A stretch of 64,000 bases of DNA from Daucus carota subsp. sativus (GCF_001625215.2 NC_030383.2:39800380-39864379); one strand, 5' to 3'; shown: positions 11,847 through 23,892, numbered from the stretch's first letter. Numbers and translations are program-made. The notes: a model not told the origin generated them from the sequence alone.

Positions 11847-12640
11847 TTTTCATATCAGCTGTCTTATCTTCCAAGGGAGCAAAGTAGATCCACTTCTGCT
11901 ACTTTGATGACCTGGACTTAATCTACATTTCCATCAATTGCATGTAAAAGGTACATCTGAGCGATCTAATATCTTTCATATAATTCCTTAGTCAGGCTCA
12001 ACCACTCACCTGTGTGTCTCTGGTTATGACATTAGATCCATGGTCCTCCATATATTTAGAACAACATGCGCTTAATCTTAGCTGATGAGGTTTGTATACA
12101 AGTCAATGTGAAATATACTCTGTACTTTCTTTCTTTTATAAATGGAAAAAAAATAGCTTAAAGGTTTTTTTTTGTTTCCATCAGTACGTATGTAAAAATA
12201 TACTCTGTAGTTTCTTACTCTTATAAATGGAAAAAAAAATAACTTAAAAGGTTTTCATTTTGTTTCCCACAGTATGTTTTGGATGTGTTCGCTTATGGTA
12301 AATTATCTTTACTATCATTATCTCTAAACATTGTTGAGCAATGAGAATGTTTGGATGTAAAGCTTATGGTAAATTATCTTTACTATTATCTATAAACACA
12401 TTGTTCAGCAATGAGAAGGTTAATAGACTATATGAAGCAACCACATGAATCAGAAAGTTTGCATATACAGAGAAAATCATTGTTGTGATTTGTGAATTTA
12501 AGTTACAAGTCTTGCCCTATACGAAAGACAAATTTGATCTTTGTCGCCTTATATACAATCAGAACCACGCCGAGTTCAGGAATTCAAGCTGTACAGTATC
12601 TTCACCAAAATATAAACTAAATTTCACTTGCTATTTTTCA
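11847..12640. other. 3' flank of HSFA1 with two tandem duplications
   Basis: Holds the probable HSFA1 3' UTR, then two direct duplications. One of about 90 bp (about 12105-12260) shares 'atatactctgta...ttataaatggaaaa'. One of about 70 bp (about 12295-12420) shares 'gcttatggtaaattatcttt'. No gene was seen. Confidence 0.55.
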
Positions 12641-12644
12641 CAAG

Positions 12645-13078
12645 TCATGACGCCACAACTATGACCAAAATAAAGAGAATGATCCCAAAAATGACCAGCA
12701 GCAAACAGCTCTGCACAGAAAGCAGAAAACCAAAGAAACAATTTAGATATCAGTATTGGTGTTGCACTCACAACTTATTAACCATGTTCAATTCTTTTTA
12801 GCATAATGAATGAAGGAATGCATAGTCATTTAAGAGGGAAAAAAGTTGCGAATTGTGATGAGTAACGAAATTAATTTCTGATTCTTGGAAGCTTCTGTGA
12901 GATGGAAAGTAGCCCGAGTGGTTGAAGAATGCGTACTCTGGATGTTTGAACTTATATCATCTAAAAGACAAACAGTAGGCTAAGATGAGGAAGTTTGTTT
13001 GAATATTTGTCTGCACTAATTGTCGAATTCTCTTACAACCGAGTGAAAATCTTTTGCAAGTCCAGCATCAGCAGCCCT
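12645..13078 (-). pseudogene. Relic of a SYP2-type (SYP21/PEP12) Qa-SNARE syntaxin
   Basis: Three separated minus-strand segments match successive parts of a plant vacuolar/prevacuolar syntaxin. 13078-13025 encodes RAADAGLAKDFHSVVREF, like the linker before the SNARE region. 12960-12875 encodes DISSNIQSTHSSTTRATFHL then TEASKNQK, like the end of the SNARE helix and the KAAKTQ linker. 12710-12645 encodes SCLLLVIFGIILFILIVVVA and a stop, a textbook tail-anchor helix preceded by a good acceptor (GTGCAG). The N-terminal Habc exons and the core of the SNARE helix are missing, and donor sites after the first two segments are lost. It is therefore a pseudogene. Its place between HSFA1 and the BPA1-like gene is where an intact SYP21 lies in Arabidopsis (recalled, not checked). 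Confidence 0.72.
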
Positions 13079-13323
13079 CTTTGCAGAAAATAGACATGTT
13101 TAAGCATTTAGATATATAATTTGCAGTATCTACCATGAATGACTTGTGATAACAGTATGAAATTGTTAAGTAACCAACTCATCTAAACCTTAAGGTATCA
13201 CAAGCCAGACAAACATATAACCAAATTAAACCAAACATATAATCAGAAACAAACACGAACCCAAGACCCCTAGTAATTCCTTTTGCTTAGAGTAAGAGGA
13301 GGAGGGGTTGTTTTCTGTTTTTA

Positions 13324-13662
13324 CTCCTTCCGTCTTCTTTTACATGTTTATTTTGACTTTTGACCGGTTAAATTGATTATATTTTGACTGAAATTTACGT
13401 GTATCATATAATTGAAAAAAATAATAAAGATTATATCATTAGAAAGTACATTTAGTCTATTTAATATGCAACTTTCGAATTTTAATAATTGGAAAAAATA
13501 ATAAAGATTATATCATTAGAAAGTACATTTAGTCTATTTTAATATGCAACTTTCGGATTTTAAAAATAATGAATACATAATTTGTAATGTTTAATCAAAA
13601 ATCGGTCAATTTAACTCATTGAAAATCAAAATAGACATGTAGAACTTGGAAGAGGACCTTGA
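13324..13662. mobile_element. MITE with internal tandem duplication
   Basis: The left end is CTCCTTCCGTCTTCTTTTAC and the right end holds the complement of 'tacatgtctattttgattttc'. Inside, a unit of about 84 bp (from 'taataaagattatatcatta' to 'atatgcaactttcg') occurs twice in tandem at about 13415-13560. It is the same family as 51578-51824, which lacks this duplication. Confidence 0.5.
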
Positions 13663-14445
13663 GTTTTTTAAAAGCAAGTGCAAATGAGTGCAGATATAAC
13701 GTAGTTTCACTCCAAATTTCACTTCAAAAATAAGATGATCACCTGCATTCACTTGCTTACTCTCCTAAAAAAAACTTGGTAGCACAGCCTAATAAAACTT
13801 TCGCAGATTTGTGGGCGCGTACACAATCGGTCCATTTTCACATCATCCCACAATAACTAGCCAGGTTATTGTTTTCCCCGCAGGTTTCGATGATTAAGGG
13901 TTTCATGATTCACAGGGGAATTTTTTAATCATTGATTCCTTAATTTTATATTATATACGACTTATAAATTAATTTATATATTAATTTTGATTAAATCGAT
14001 TTCTCATAGACGGGATTGACTAAATAGAAATCACTTATGTCCTCTAGTGGTTTTACATTTGGAACAGATAACTTGGCACACATTTTATAATTTTCAGAAA
14101 TTTTTATTGATTTTTTTTTTCAAAATCAAGTTATGCATTCTTATACACAATTTAAAATATATGTCAAAGTAATAAAAAAAATTGTATAAAATTACTAGAA
14201 CCGTGGGAAGACAGAATATTGATTTTATTAAATTTATTGAACATGTAAAATTTGTATTGTACCGATTAAAATAATTGTTTATATTTTAAAGTACATTTTT
14301 CAATTATTTTAGATGTGTTGACTAAATTATTAGTCAACGAGCAATTTTCATGAAAACCAATAACTTTTTACATGTAATGTTTATCTATGAACCTTTTTTC
14401 CATTAATTAAGAATTTCAATTCATTCAAGTTGTTCTTGACAATTA

Positions 14446-14689
14446 TCCCTCCGTCCCATTTTAGTTGTCACATTTCTTTTTTTGTTGGTCAAATTAACTA
14501 ATTTTTGACCAAAGATTGAAAGTCACTCTTTCATTAATTTAAAAAACTGAAAATTACATCTTAAAGTAGATTAAAAGTTATTTTCGGTGGCATATTTTTT
14601 TTATTTTTCAATTGATAAAATATTAATAAATTTTGATCAATTGAACCGGTACGAAACCAAATGTGACAACTAAAATGGGACGGAGAGAG
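14446..14689. mobile_element. Stowaway-like MITE
   Basis: About 244 bp. The left inverted repeat (CCCTCCGTCCCATTTTAGTT GTCACAT) and its near-perfect complement on the right (ATGTGACAACTAAAATGGGA CGGAG) match, with TA flanks on both sides. There is no coding capacity. Confidence 0.65.
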
Positions 14690-14868
14690 TATTATATAAG
14701 GTTTTTTGGCAATCCGATAACCTCCTCATTTAAAATATTGTTATTTTAGTTTAAAAGGGTCCTAACTCATTTAAAATAACAAATAAATATTAAAAAAATA
14801 TATGTCATGTTTTGATTAATGAAAATAAATGTGTATATGGGAGTCCATTTTATTTATAAATAAAAATA

Positions 14869-15099
14869 CTCCTTCTATTTCCCTCATTTCTTTACGTTAC
14901 TTTTTGACACGTTGTTCAACACTCATTTAAAGTATAGTTTCATAATATATTTTTAAATTTTTTTTTGTTATGAATAAATATTTGATATATAAATTTTTAT
15001 TAAAAAAAAAATTGAAAAAATATTATGAAATTATACTTTATGGGAGTCTCAAAATGCGTGCAATCAGTGAACGTAAATAACTGAGAGGGACGGAGGGAG
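14869..15099. mobile_element. Stowaway-like MITE
   Basis: About 231 bp. The right end (complement CTCCCTCCGTCCCTCTCAG then TTATTTACGTTCACT) pairs with the left end (CTCCTTCTATTTCCCTCATT then TCTTTACGTTACTTT). TA flanks are present. Confidence 0.55.
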
Positions 15100-15565
15100 T
15101 AACCAATAACAACTCAACACATATTTCTTTTGGAAATTTAGTGTTACAAATAAGTTCGAATTTTTACTATTTTTATAAATTGCGTAAATCATGGAAAAAA
15201 AGATTATTAGATTATCCTTTCTCCTAACAACATCGTATTTCATTAAATTAAAAAAAAATCTTACTTAAATGTTTCCGAGAATTGTAAATCACAAAACGAA
15301 ATCAAAATCTGACAGAGCGAGTGAAGATATAATCGGGTAGACGTTTAAACACCGGCTTCACTCTGCATCAAGTTTGGATCTCTCTCTCTCTCTCTCCCTG
15401 GGTAACGCTCATTTCTCGACGGCTTCACTCTGTTTCTCTTTATTCATACGTATTGAATACATACATTGGCATGTATATGCATACAGGTACTTATTGTTCA
15501 TCTCTCCTGAGCGTCCGTTTCTTCTAACCCTTGTGTATCTTCCATCAATTCCCGCCTCTCTCTCA

Positions 15566-18500
15566 ATGTCGGTGAGTTTCCTTTATTTATTACTCCTAGT
15601 AAATTAACATCTCTCTTTTTTTATAACAACGAATGCATGTCTGTGTATCATTGTCATTTTTATCCATAAAGCTAGTCCTCTGTTGTTAGATTTCGACGCC
15701 TGCTTATATCATTTTTCATTTCTTATGTCTTTAGCATAATTTATTGCAACCCGTCTCATTTTAACTATGTTTGACTTTTTAATATGTGTAAGGATAGTGA
15801 GACGAATAAAAATAATACTTACATTTGACACAATTTTAATTTTTTCATAACTTTTATTAATATAAATTTAATAAAAAGTATTTTCCCTGAGTTGAGTTGT
15901 ATACACAGATGGAGAGGCACATAGTTTTGATGCTCTTATAAGATATAGTTTGATAACTTATTTTTAGGAATTTTTTTCGAATAAAAAAAATTCAACTATT
16001 AAATTTTTATTTAGAAAAAGAAAATCTCAAAAATAAATTATAAAATCATATTTTATAGAAGTATTAAAGTGCGTGCCAAATAGTGAACGTATAATTTTAA
16101 ATGGGACGGAGGGAGTGATTATGCTTAGTTATGATTAAAAATATGTGTAAAAAAGTGAGTTGTAAAATAAGTTTTTGATGTGCTTTAGGTGAGATCAGTG
16201 TCCGTTAACAATGTCTCCTTAAGTGCTTCTGAGAATGATATCAAGGAGTTCTTCTCATTCTCTGGTGAAATCGAATGTATTGATTGGCAAAGGTTAGTTG
16301 GTCATAATAGTTTCGGTTATCTTGTTTGCGCATGGTCTTATCTTTAGCCTCGTACGAGTTAAATTCTCTTATGAGTGGAAGTAACAGGATGACTCTCTAA
16401 TCAGTTTCTAATTCATTAGTGACACCGAGCGTTCTCAAATTGCATATGTCACTTTTAAAGATGCTCAGGGTGCGGAGAAAGCAGTGCTACTTTCGGTATG
16501 TTGAATTGATATATGTACTTATAATCTCATTTAGACATGTGTTGTAACTGTTTCTACAACAAGCAACAAGTATGTACAACTTTGTTCAATTAGCCGACAA
16601 CAAAGAAATGTCACCTGGTTTTGACACTGGAGGGATATTCCTCACTAAACATTGATCAACGGTGTGCTGTATGGAGCTTCACTGTTGTACTTCAGGTGCC
16701 ATGCACAGAGAGAAAAGACACCAACTATGCGCTATTGGCCACTATACTCACTTGATAGCTAAATACACATGTCTCTTCCAAAACATAAACACATTCATAT
16801 TTGTGTGTACTTAAAAGATTTGTAGCATAGTAATTTCATCTAGTTCTGGTGTGCAATAATAGTTGTTGCTGGTCTTCCTCGCAGTAATCTGTTGGATTGA
16901 TTAGTGGAGAAGGTTCCCTGAAGTATTGTTATTATGGTTGGTTGTAGATACTTTATAGAAATCACTCTGTGAGGTTCTAGTTGTTTGTTAGGCAGGTAAA
17001 AGGGCTGCTCTTATTGTCAATATCCCACAACTTGTTTGAAATCGTCAACATAAAACTAAGTCCGGACTTTTAAATATAAATATGTAGGTCGTCTTTTCCA
17101 AGCTGTTTCCATTCTTATTCATCCGAAGTTCAATGTGTATCATTATTGTATTATGCATTATTTAATGTATATATTAATACAGGTAAGATAATATTGTTTC
17201 TCTTTTATGCGTACCATATGGTCTAGTGAGGGTCTGTTTGTTTCATACTTCCTGGTTTGGTTTCATTAACGTTGTCCTGTTTAGGGTCCCATCAAGCACA
17301 ACCTCTAGTAGAGTTTTTTCTCATGCATGTAGGAAGACTTTAGTGGAAATACAGTTTCTTAAAATCTACCATTAAAATCTACCATTAAACCTCTGGTGAT
17401 TACTGTTTTCTTAGGTCATATATATCTCTGAATCGGTTATCTGACATAAGATGTTCATGATGGTTTCATTTGGCCCCCAGTCATTCTTATTACTCCCTCT
17501 ACTGTACAATCATCAATGAGATCAGTTTACGAATTAGAAAAACAATCCACTTGGAATCGGTAGTAGTACATAATGCCGCAATGTCATTAAGTCTGATATC
17601 GCAATTTTATTTTTGTTATTAGTTTTTGCTGAATCTCTAACCAAGGTGTAAAATGTATATAAACCAAGGTGTAAAAATGATTTTACAATATGTGTAATGT
17701 ACTTTTTCCTTTTTGTATCATGAGTATGTCACACTGCCTTGTTATCTTCAGGGAGCAACGATCGTTGATCAGACTGTCACTATTGATCTGGCACCCGATT
17801 ACAATTTGCCGCTAAGTGCTCCAGCAGCTCCCATTGTATTCACCTTTTAAGCAATATTCTTTCTGTCAACTATGTTTTCTTTTCTAATGTTCTTTGTTAT
17901 AGTTTATTTGACCATAATGTTCAACCTTTACAGGAAACAGAGAACCAAAATGTAGGTGAGACTCCAATGGTTGTCCAAAAAGCAGAGGATGTTGTCAGTG
18001 GCATGTTAGCCAGGGGCTTCACCTTGGGAAAAGACGCACTTAACAGAGCGAAGTCCTTTGATGAGAGACACCGGCTCACTTCCAGTGCTTCAGCCAGAGT
18101 TGCTTCCTTTGACCAAAAGATAGGGCTTACTCGGAGATTTAGCACAGGGGCAACAATGATGAATGATAGAGTGAAAGCAATAGACCAGAAGCTTCAGGTT
18201 TCTGAGAAGACCAGGACAGCTTTTACTACTGCACAGCAGAAAGTTAATAGTGCTGGATCTACCATTATGAAGAATCGTTACTTGCTGACAGGAACTTCCT
18301 GGGTAGTTGGTGCTTTTAGTAGGGTTACAAAGGCTGCAGGAGAAGTGGGGCAGAAGACAAAAGCGAAATTGTCAAGAGACGAGGGAAAGAAAGAGGCTGT
18401 TGGCTCGGGCCAAGTCCCTGGTACCGACTCCGTTGAAGGTGCTTCTGCCAGTCTTCCTCAAAATGAAAACTTAAGTGGAGTTACAAAGGCTTTAGAGGAA

Positions 18501-18641
18501 GTGGAGCAGAAGACAAAAGAAAAGATGTCTGAACACGAGGAACGAAAAGTGGCAGATGGCTCTGGCCAAGTCCCCACTACACACTCTGCTGAAGCTGCTT
18601 CTGCCAGTCTCCCTCTAAAAGAAAACCTGAACAGTGCTTGA
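15566..18641 (+). CDS. BPA1-like RNA-recognition-motif protein
   Basis: Five coding exons, 15566-15571, 16189-16292, 16420-16495, 17752-17835 and 17934-18641, give 325 aa with consistent phases. The first exon contributes only Met-Ser; the next continues VRSVSVNNVSLSASENDIKE. The N-terminal 85 residues form one RRM (RNP2 VSVNNV, RNP1-like QIAYVTF). The rest carries the family's conserved segment AEDVVSGMLARGFTLGKDAL, then SFDQKIGLTRRFS and NRYLLTGTSWVVGAFSRV. This is the pattern of Arabidopsis BPA1 (binding partner of the lipid-transfer protein ACD11) and its BPL paralogues, which act in cell-death and immune control. The C-terminus has an exact-length tandem duplication of 52 residues (18321-18476 and 18477-18632). 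Intron 1 contains a MITE and intron 3 is about 1.26 kb. It is intact; the exact paralogue is not assigned. Confidence 0.88.
15900..16118. mobile_element. MITE in intron 1 of the BPA1-like gene
   Basis: The right end is GGGACGGAGGGAG (16104-16116). Its complement continues into 'gcacgcactttaatacttctataa', which pairs with 'ggcacatagttttgatgctcttataa' near 15916. The left boundary is approximate. Confidence 0.4.
18321..18632 (+). repeat. 156-bp in-frame tandem duplication in the last exon of the BPA1-like gene
   Basis: Two head-to-tail 156-bp units, 18321-18476 and 18477-18632, encode 52 residues each. Shared residues include VTKA..EV.QKTK.K, GSGQVP.T.S.E.ASASLP and ENL. Confidence 0.85.
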
Positions 18642-18977
18642 TCCTTTACTCTTTGAAATCAAATGCAGATGAATGCTGTGCTGGATATACAGTCATAAAG
18701 ATTAGTTTCCCGGAGCATCAGTTATGCTTCTCAAGTGATATCATTATTTCTTTATTTTGTTTATCAATTGATGGTTTGGATACGGTTTCTATATGCTGGT
18801 TATAATAATTTTTGAACAAAATTGACTAGCCTCACAAGTAAGGAGTCACGGAAATAAGTCATATAGTTGCATCGTTTACTTCGAAGGTTAGCGTACGGAT
18901 TGTTTAACAAGAAAAAGATACGGTAGAGACACTATCCTTGGCAACCATTGTCTATGGCTCTATGCCCCCAAAGATTC

Positions 18978-20809
18978 TGCTTTTTATCGGTCTTTTTTTT
19001 TTTTTTTTTTTTTTTGAAAATGAGAATGAATCTCAACAATATGAATCAGCAGTTCACCGTGATAATTCTTTCATTCAAGAAAGCTTATTATCTAACCGTC
19101 GGACATGCAAGATGACCGGGGAAATTTAGACAATAAAACTTTAATGTCCGAAAAGAAAAACCCGTCTTCTTCCAAGAATCCTGAGAATAAAAGATAGAAA
19201 ACAAGAATAATATAAGTCGACATATATAACACATTATATATATTATAAAAATAAAAGATAATATATCCAATAATTAATTAATATTAAAATCACGTGTATA
19301 TTGCATGAGCTGATCACAAAATTCCCACAATTATGATAACTCATAATTGAGACAATTAAGCTCTTAATTAAGGTACAATTAATAAAATATTAACGCCCTT
19401 AATTAAGACACAATTAACGTCATCAATTAAGGCCAATTAACACCTCAAATAAGGCACAATTAACTCCATCAATTATGGAGCACAAATTACGCCCTCAATT
19501 AAGAGGCACAATTAACGCCTTCATTAAGGCACAATGAAGCGCCTTCCTTTTTGAAACCGGATCGCATGCTGATCCTGGAACTACCGTCGCCATCGTCACA
19601 CTCGGCCACCAAAATGGTATATAGATTTAAATGCATTCAACAAGATTCAAAATTCAAATAACCCATAAATGGTACAAATAGATTTAAATGCATTCATTTA
19701 TAAGATTCAAAATTTGAATCTTTTAATTAATCTTCTAATTACTACATAAAAGTTCAAATTAAAGTATGAAGAGAAAATTCAAATTTTAAAACCAAATAAA
19801 TTAAAAGAGTCAACTAGCCATTCACAAAAACTAAAATTAAGACCTACATTTACTACTATTAAAATCAAATAAATTCCAAATTTTCAAATCTAAACTAAAA
19901 TCATGCAACAAAATAAGTCAATCAGAATAATCTAATATCAAAGCACGCGCTAATTAAGCGCCATTACACCACCTTCACCGTCACCGTGCAAGAACCGGAA
20001 AAACGCAAACATTCATCATGTACACTAACGAAAACTAAAAATCGAAAATGCGAATCCAAAACTCAAAAATGTAACTAATCATGTGATATAAAAATGATTA
20101 CATATACCCAATCTCCTCCGAATCAGACAAAATAGATCAAGAAATGACAAAATAGGATACAAACACATACACTAATAGATTCAAGCACACCACACCATTA
20201 TACTTAATCATGAAAATTATGAGCCACATATAATAATATATACTGTGAATCCATAAATAATCACATAACCATAATAATGAAGTTTTATGTATTGGAAAGA
20301 TCGCACCTTGTCGAAAAGACTAAAAGCTTCTTGAAACTCGACAATCTTATTTGGAGGAATGGCGCGACCGGGATTGTTAAGCATGATCCGACTAACAATA
20401 GATCGTATACGATCATTGTCATTCCCACTCCACACGAAGTCATAACATGGTAACTTGATGAAGAATTGATCTTCACACGGCGTAATCGGATACCAACTCA
20501 CCGCTTTGGGATCAAACACGTCATCATAATTGGTAGAAAAATCGAAACTGGCTTGACTAGCCTCTTGACTAACATAATTGGTTTTCCTGAATGCTCTCTG
20601 GTTGCAACTCCTTTCATGTTCTTTTGTAACAAAAAAATACCTGGCTTCTCAATCATTATATTTTGGTACTACATACAACTGAACCAATTATTACGACGAA
20701 CCCGAAGCAACACAAGCTTGACTCCATTGGCTTCTTTACAAACAAGAATGATGAAAATGTAGTCATGGACTCGAAGGGGGAATTTTGTTATTGCTTTTTA
20801 TCGGTCTTT
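18978..20809 (-). mobile_element. 1.8-kb poly-A retroposon with 18-bp target duplication
   Basis: The direct repeat TGCTTTTTATCGGTCTTT occurs at 18978-18995 and 20792-20809 and brackets the insert 18996-20791. A run of about 24 T from 18992 is the poly-A tail of an element on the minus strand. Together these show target-primed reverse transcription. The interior matches the copy at 1-1226 in inverted orientation. Near the 3' side is an array of 'cacaattaacgc..caattaagg' words (about 19375-19545). An open frame on the minus strand (about 20654-20217, including VSWYPITPCEDQFFIKLPCY) is protein-like but unrecognised. No reverse transcriptase was seen, so it is non-autonomous or a retrocopied transcript. 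Confidence 0.65.
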
Positions 20810-22282
20810 GAAATCATTCCATCAACAATATCAGCCTATTGATATTCGCTCGTGAGTCAGAGTATCTTGTTTTGAGTCAAACACATCATCAGTATGCAAG
20901 AGAGTGCACAGTGAGGTTAATGGTTTTGTTCCAGAAGCAACTTCTTTATTTACTATTTTACGGTAGATAAGATGGTTGATGCCTTTACATGTGTAGGGAG
21001 GAAACGAGGATCTCAGTTGCCAAAAGGATTCTCGTCTCCTCTAAATAGAACAGCTCTAATATCCAATCAGAACGGATTTTTTTATTTATAATAGATTGAC
21101 AACTCTCTCATTATGAGTCAATTTATTGATGAGTCAGTTTAGGATCGGGGATTTATGAAACCCCATTGCAACGCCAATGACCTCTCTTGAAAGGGCTATA
21201 GTGATTTTCTCATGCAGGTACAGAAGGCCATATTTTGAGTGCTGAGAGAAATATTGTGAGCCAAGTACTGAGAGTTAAACACTTAATAAAATTCTGAGGA
21301 CTAGTGAGATAGTAAAATGATAAATATGTGCGCATGAGTGAGTGCAAACATATTTTGAAATTGAGAAGAGTGAAACACTTGTGAGGTACACAAAACAATA
21401 TTTGTTATCGAACACATTCAAGTTGTTGGCAGAATTGACAGAAACAACAATGGCTCATTCCATGTATAGTTGATGATTCTTTGAATCAACTGTCTTCACA
21501 GACATTGAGGAGGACTTAGGCCTTCGCCATAATTTAACCCTTTGTTTAACCTCCAAGAGCAAATAACTTCGAATCGTTAATTGGATAAGCTGCTTAGTGA
21601 TTGGCAACTTGTGGACCATGATTCAGATTTATTTGATGAGTCTGTATGGACAGGGAATATCAGGTTTAGTGGGGTTTTAGTTTGGTTATAAATTTATAAT
21701 ATCAGGTTTGGTCTGGTTTTAGCTTGGTTCATTGAATCGATTTTCGGATATTTGGGTTGGGTTTTTGTTCGTTACTTAAAACCAAATATATAGCAAATTC
21801 AATTGGTTTCCAAAAAGAAAAACCAGTAATCAAATCAGAAAAATTGGGTTCGGTAAAAATCATTCATATCAATTCGGTGGATAGAAAATTATGTAGTTCA
21901 CCAAGTAATAGAAATCTTGAGAGCAACTCCAACCATGAAAAATCTTTAGTTAAAAACTGAGTTAGTATACCAAAAATAAAAATATTAGATATTTCGTGAA
22001 AATATCACACTCCAACCATACTCCCCTCTTGTCTATAATTTTAACCAATCCTCTATGGATAACTATATTTGTCAAACCACTACAGATTTGTAGCAAATAT
22101 CACGTCATCAGTTACTATATTAAAATAATACATTCTATATATAACAACTTGAAATAATAATAACATGGTATATTTATAATATAATTAATCAATGTAGTCA
22201 GTACAATCGAAACAATATATGTTACAAGTTCGGCAAATGTTACCCAATGTCTTACGAGTTCGATAGAGTCAAACCCCATCAT
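20810..22282. other. Intergenic region, no gene recognised
   Basis: Contains low-complexity and repeat-like stretches, for example two 'atcaggttt(a/g)gt..ggttttag' words near 21660-21725 and a MITE-like 'gcaactccaaccatgaaaaat' word near 21915. No element boundary or gene can be defended. Confidence 0.4.
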
Positions 22283-22540
22283 AGATCCTCTAATAAAAAA
22301 TGTTCTAAAAAGCGCATTAAGCGGCCGTCTAGACAGAATCAAGACCTAAAACGCTTAGATTTTATACTAAGCGGGCGATTAAGCGTTTTTAAAAATTAAA
22401 CAGATTATTAAGCGGATTAAGCAGTCATTAAGCAGCGGTCAAAATGATATTGACTACTAATTTTTAATTGTAAAATATATTTTTGATAATATAACTATAA
22501 TTATGTTAAAAATTAAATACACACACACACACACACACAC

Positions 22541-22592
<52 letters not shown>

Positions 22593-22800
22593 TAAAATAT
22601 TAAAAAATTAAATTCTTACCACGACATGATTTTATTTTTAAATATATTAATACTATAACTAAATATTTAATTATATATTATTAACCCGTTTACGCTTAAA
22701 ATTCGGCTAAAACATTCGATTTACCGCTTAAATCCATCCGACGCTTAGAACCGATTTGGATTTTTTAAGAACCGGGCTAATAAATAGGGCCTTTACTCAA
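22283..22800. mobile_element. hAT-like MITE with TAAGCGG motifs
   Basis: Both arms carry repeated TAAGCGG / CCGCTTA words and end in a 'gttctaaaaa' type inverted repeat (left near 22300, right near 22795). The AT-rich centre contains an (AC)n(AT)n microsatellite. No clean target duplication was identified. Confidence 0.4.
22519..22588. repeat. (AC)n(AT)n compound microsatellite
   Basis: An AC run at about 22519-22541 is followed by an AT run to about 22588. Confidence 0.9.
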
Positions 22801-22932
22801 GTATCGGATCATATTATTTTTAGGTTTTCCAAATTTGGGTCCGAGATCATTTTATTTGGATATAAACCGATCTCGAGTATTTGAAATCCAGATCTGAACT
22901 GAATATGATATAGTATCGTATTTTCTATTTTT

Positions 22933-23728
22933 TAACCGGGTAGTTTCTTTTTTTTTTGAAAAACAAATGATTTTATTAACAGAAATCACTCATCGGAACC
23001 CATCCAGCCGGGACAAACCCCCAAACTGTCAACTACAATCTGATTGTGAAACAAAGAACGAGCTACCGTTTTGTTTTCAGATCGCTTAACACATAGAATA
23101 TTTAAATTCTTTAAGTAATACAAAGTAATATCGAGCAATCCAACTTACATCACCTATGAAACTAGTAGCATCACAATTGACCTTCACATAAGCATCATCT
23201 GTAACTCATCGTTCAGAACTATCAGTTGTATCAACTGATATTGGAGCAACAAGAACTCCCAAAATATGAACAATTTTTTGGTGTGAAAGGTGAGCTTTTG
23301 CGATATCCACCGTCATCCCAGAATCGATGCGAGTCTTACAGATCACCCAAGATATCCTATGAATACTTTTTAGAGAAACCTCCGACAATGATACGAAAAC
23401 ACACACACAAAACACAAAACATGACATACTAACATCCCAAAAATATGGGCACGGCCTTGATAACAAGGTACTCAACAAGATCTTACAGATCTTGGTTTAT
23501 TGAAAACTGAAATACAGAACAGAGGATGTGAGAGCGAAAATGATTAATCGATGAAGGGATGAAAATTGAGAAGATGGAGAAGTGGTGGCTAGATACGGAA
23601 GTCGACTCTCAAAACAGGGGAGGCAGAGAGAAAACCCTAATTTTTCTCACTCGCAACTCTTAAAAGTATTGACTCCGTGTAATACAAATGGCAACGTCAA
23701 TGAAATCATCCGTAACCGGGTAGTTTCT
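22933..23728 (-). mobile_element. Short LINE-type insertion with 16-bp target duplication
   Basis: The 16-bp repeat TAACCGGGTAGTTTCT is found at 22933-22948 and 23713-23728, bracketing 22949-23712. A T-run directly after the left copy is the A-tail of a minus-strand element. The tail-proximal part encodes an RNase H-like segment (VKVNCDATSFIGDVSWIARY) typical of the C-terminal end of plant LINE polyproteins. The other end resembles a 5' leader (pyrimidine-rich, 'ttagggttttctctctg'). The length of about 765 bp shows the middle is missing. Confidence 0.65.
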
Positions 23729-23892
23729 GATCCATTAAATATGAGCCGAATATGATCCACTAACATTAAATATCACTATTATTTTAATTATTCCAATAAT
23801 TATCGTTTAGTCTAAATAAACATAATATATAACAAGTTTAAATTAAAACTTACAATTACACGTAGGTATATATAATTATTATTATATATATA

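Noticed and set aside
20217-20654. Open frame in the retroposon as a NAC or F-box fragment
   Set aside because: Some phrases look vaguely similar, but no family signature could be confirmed, so no function is assigned.
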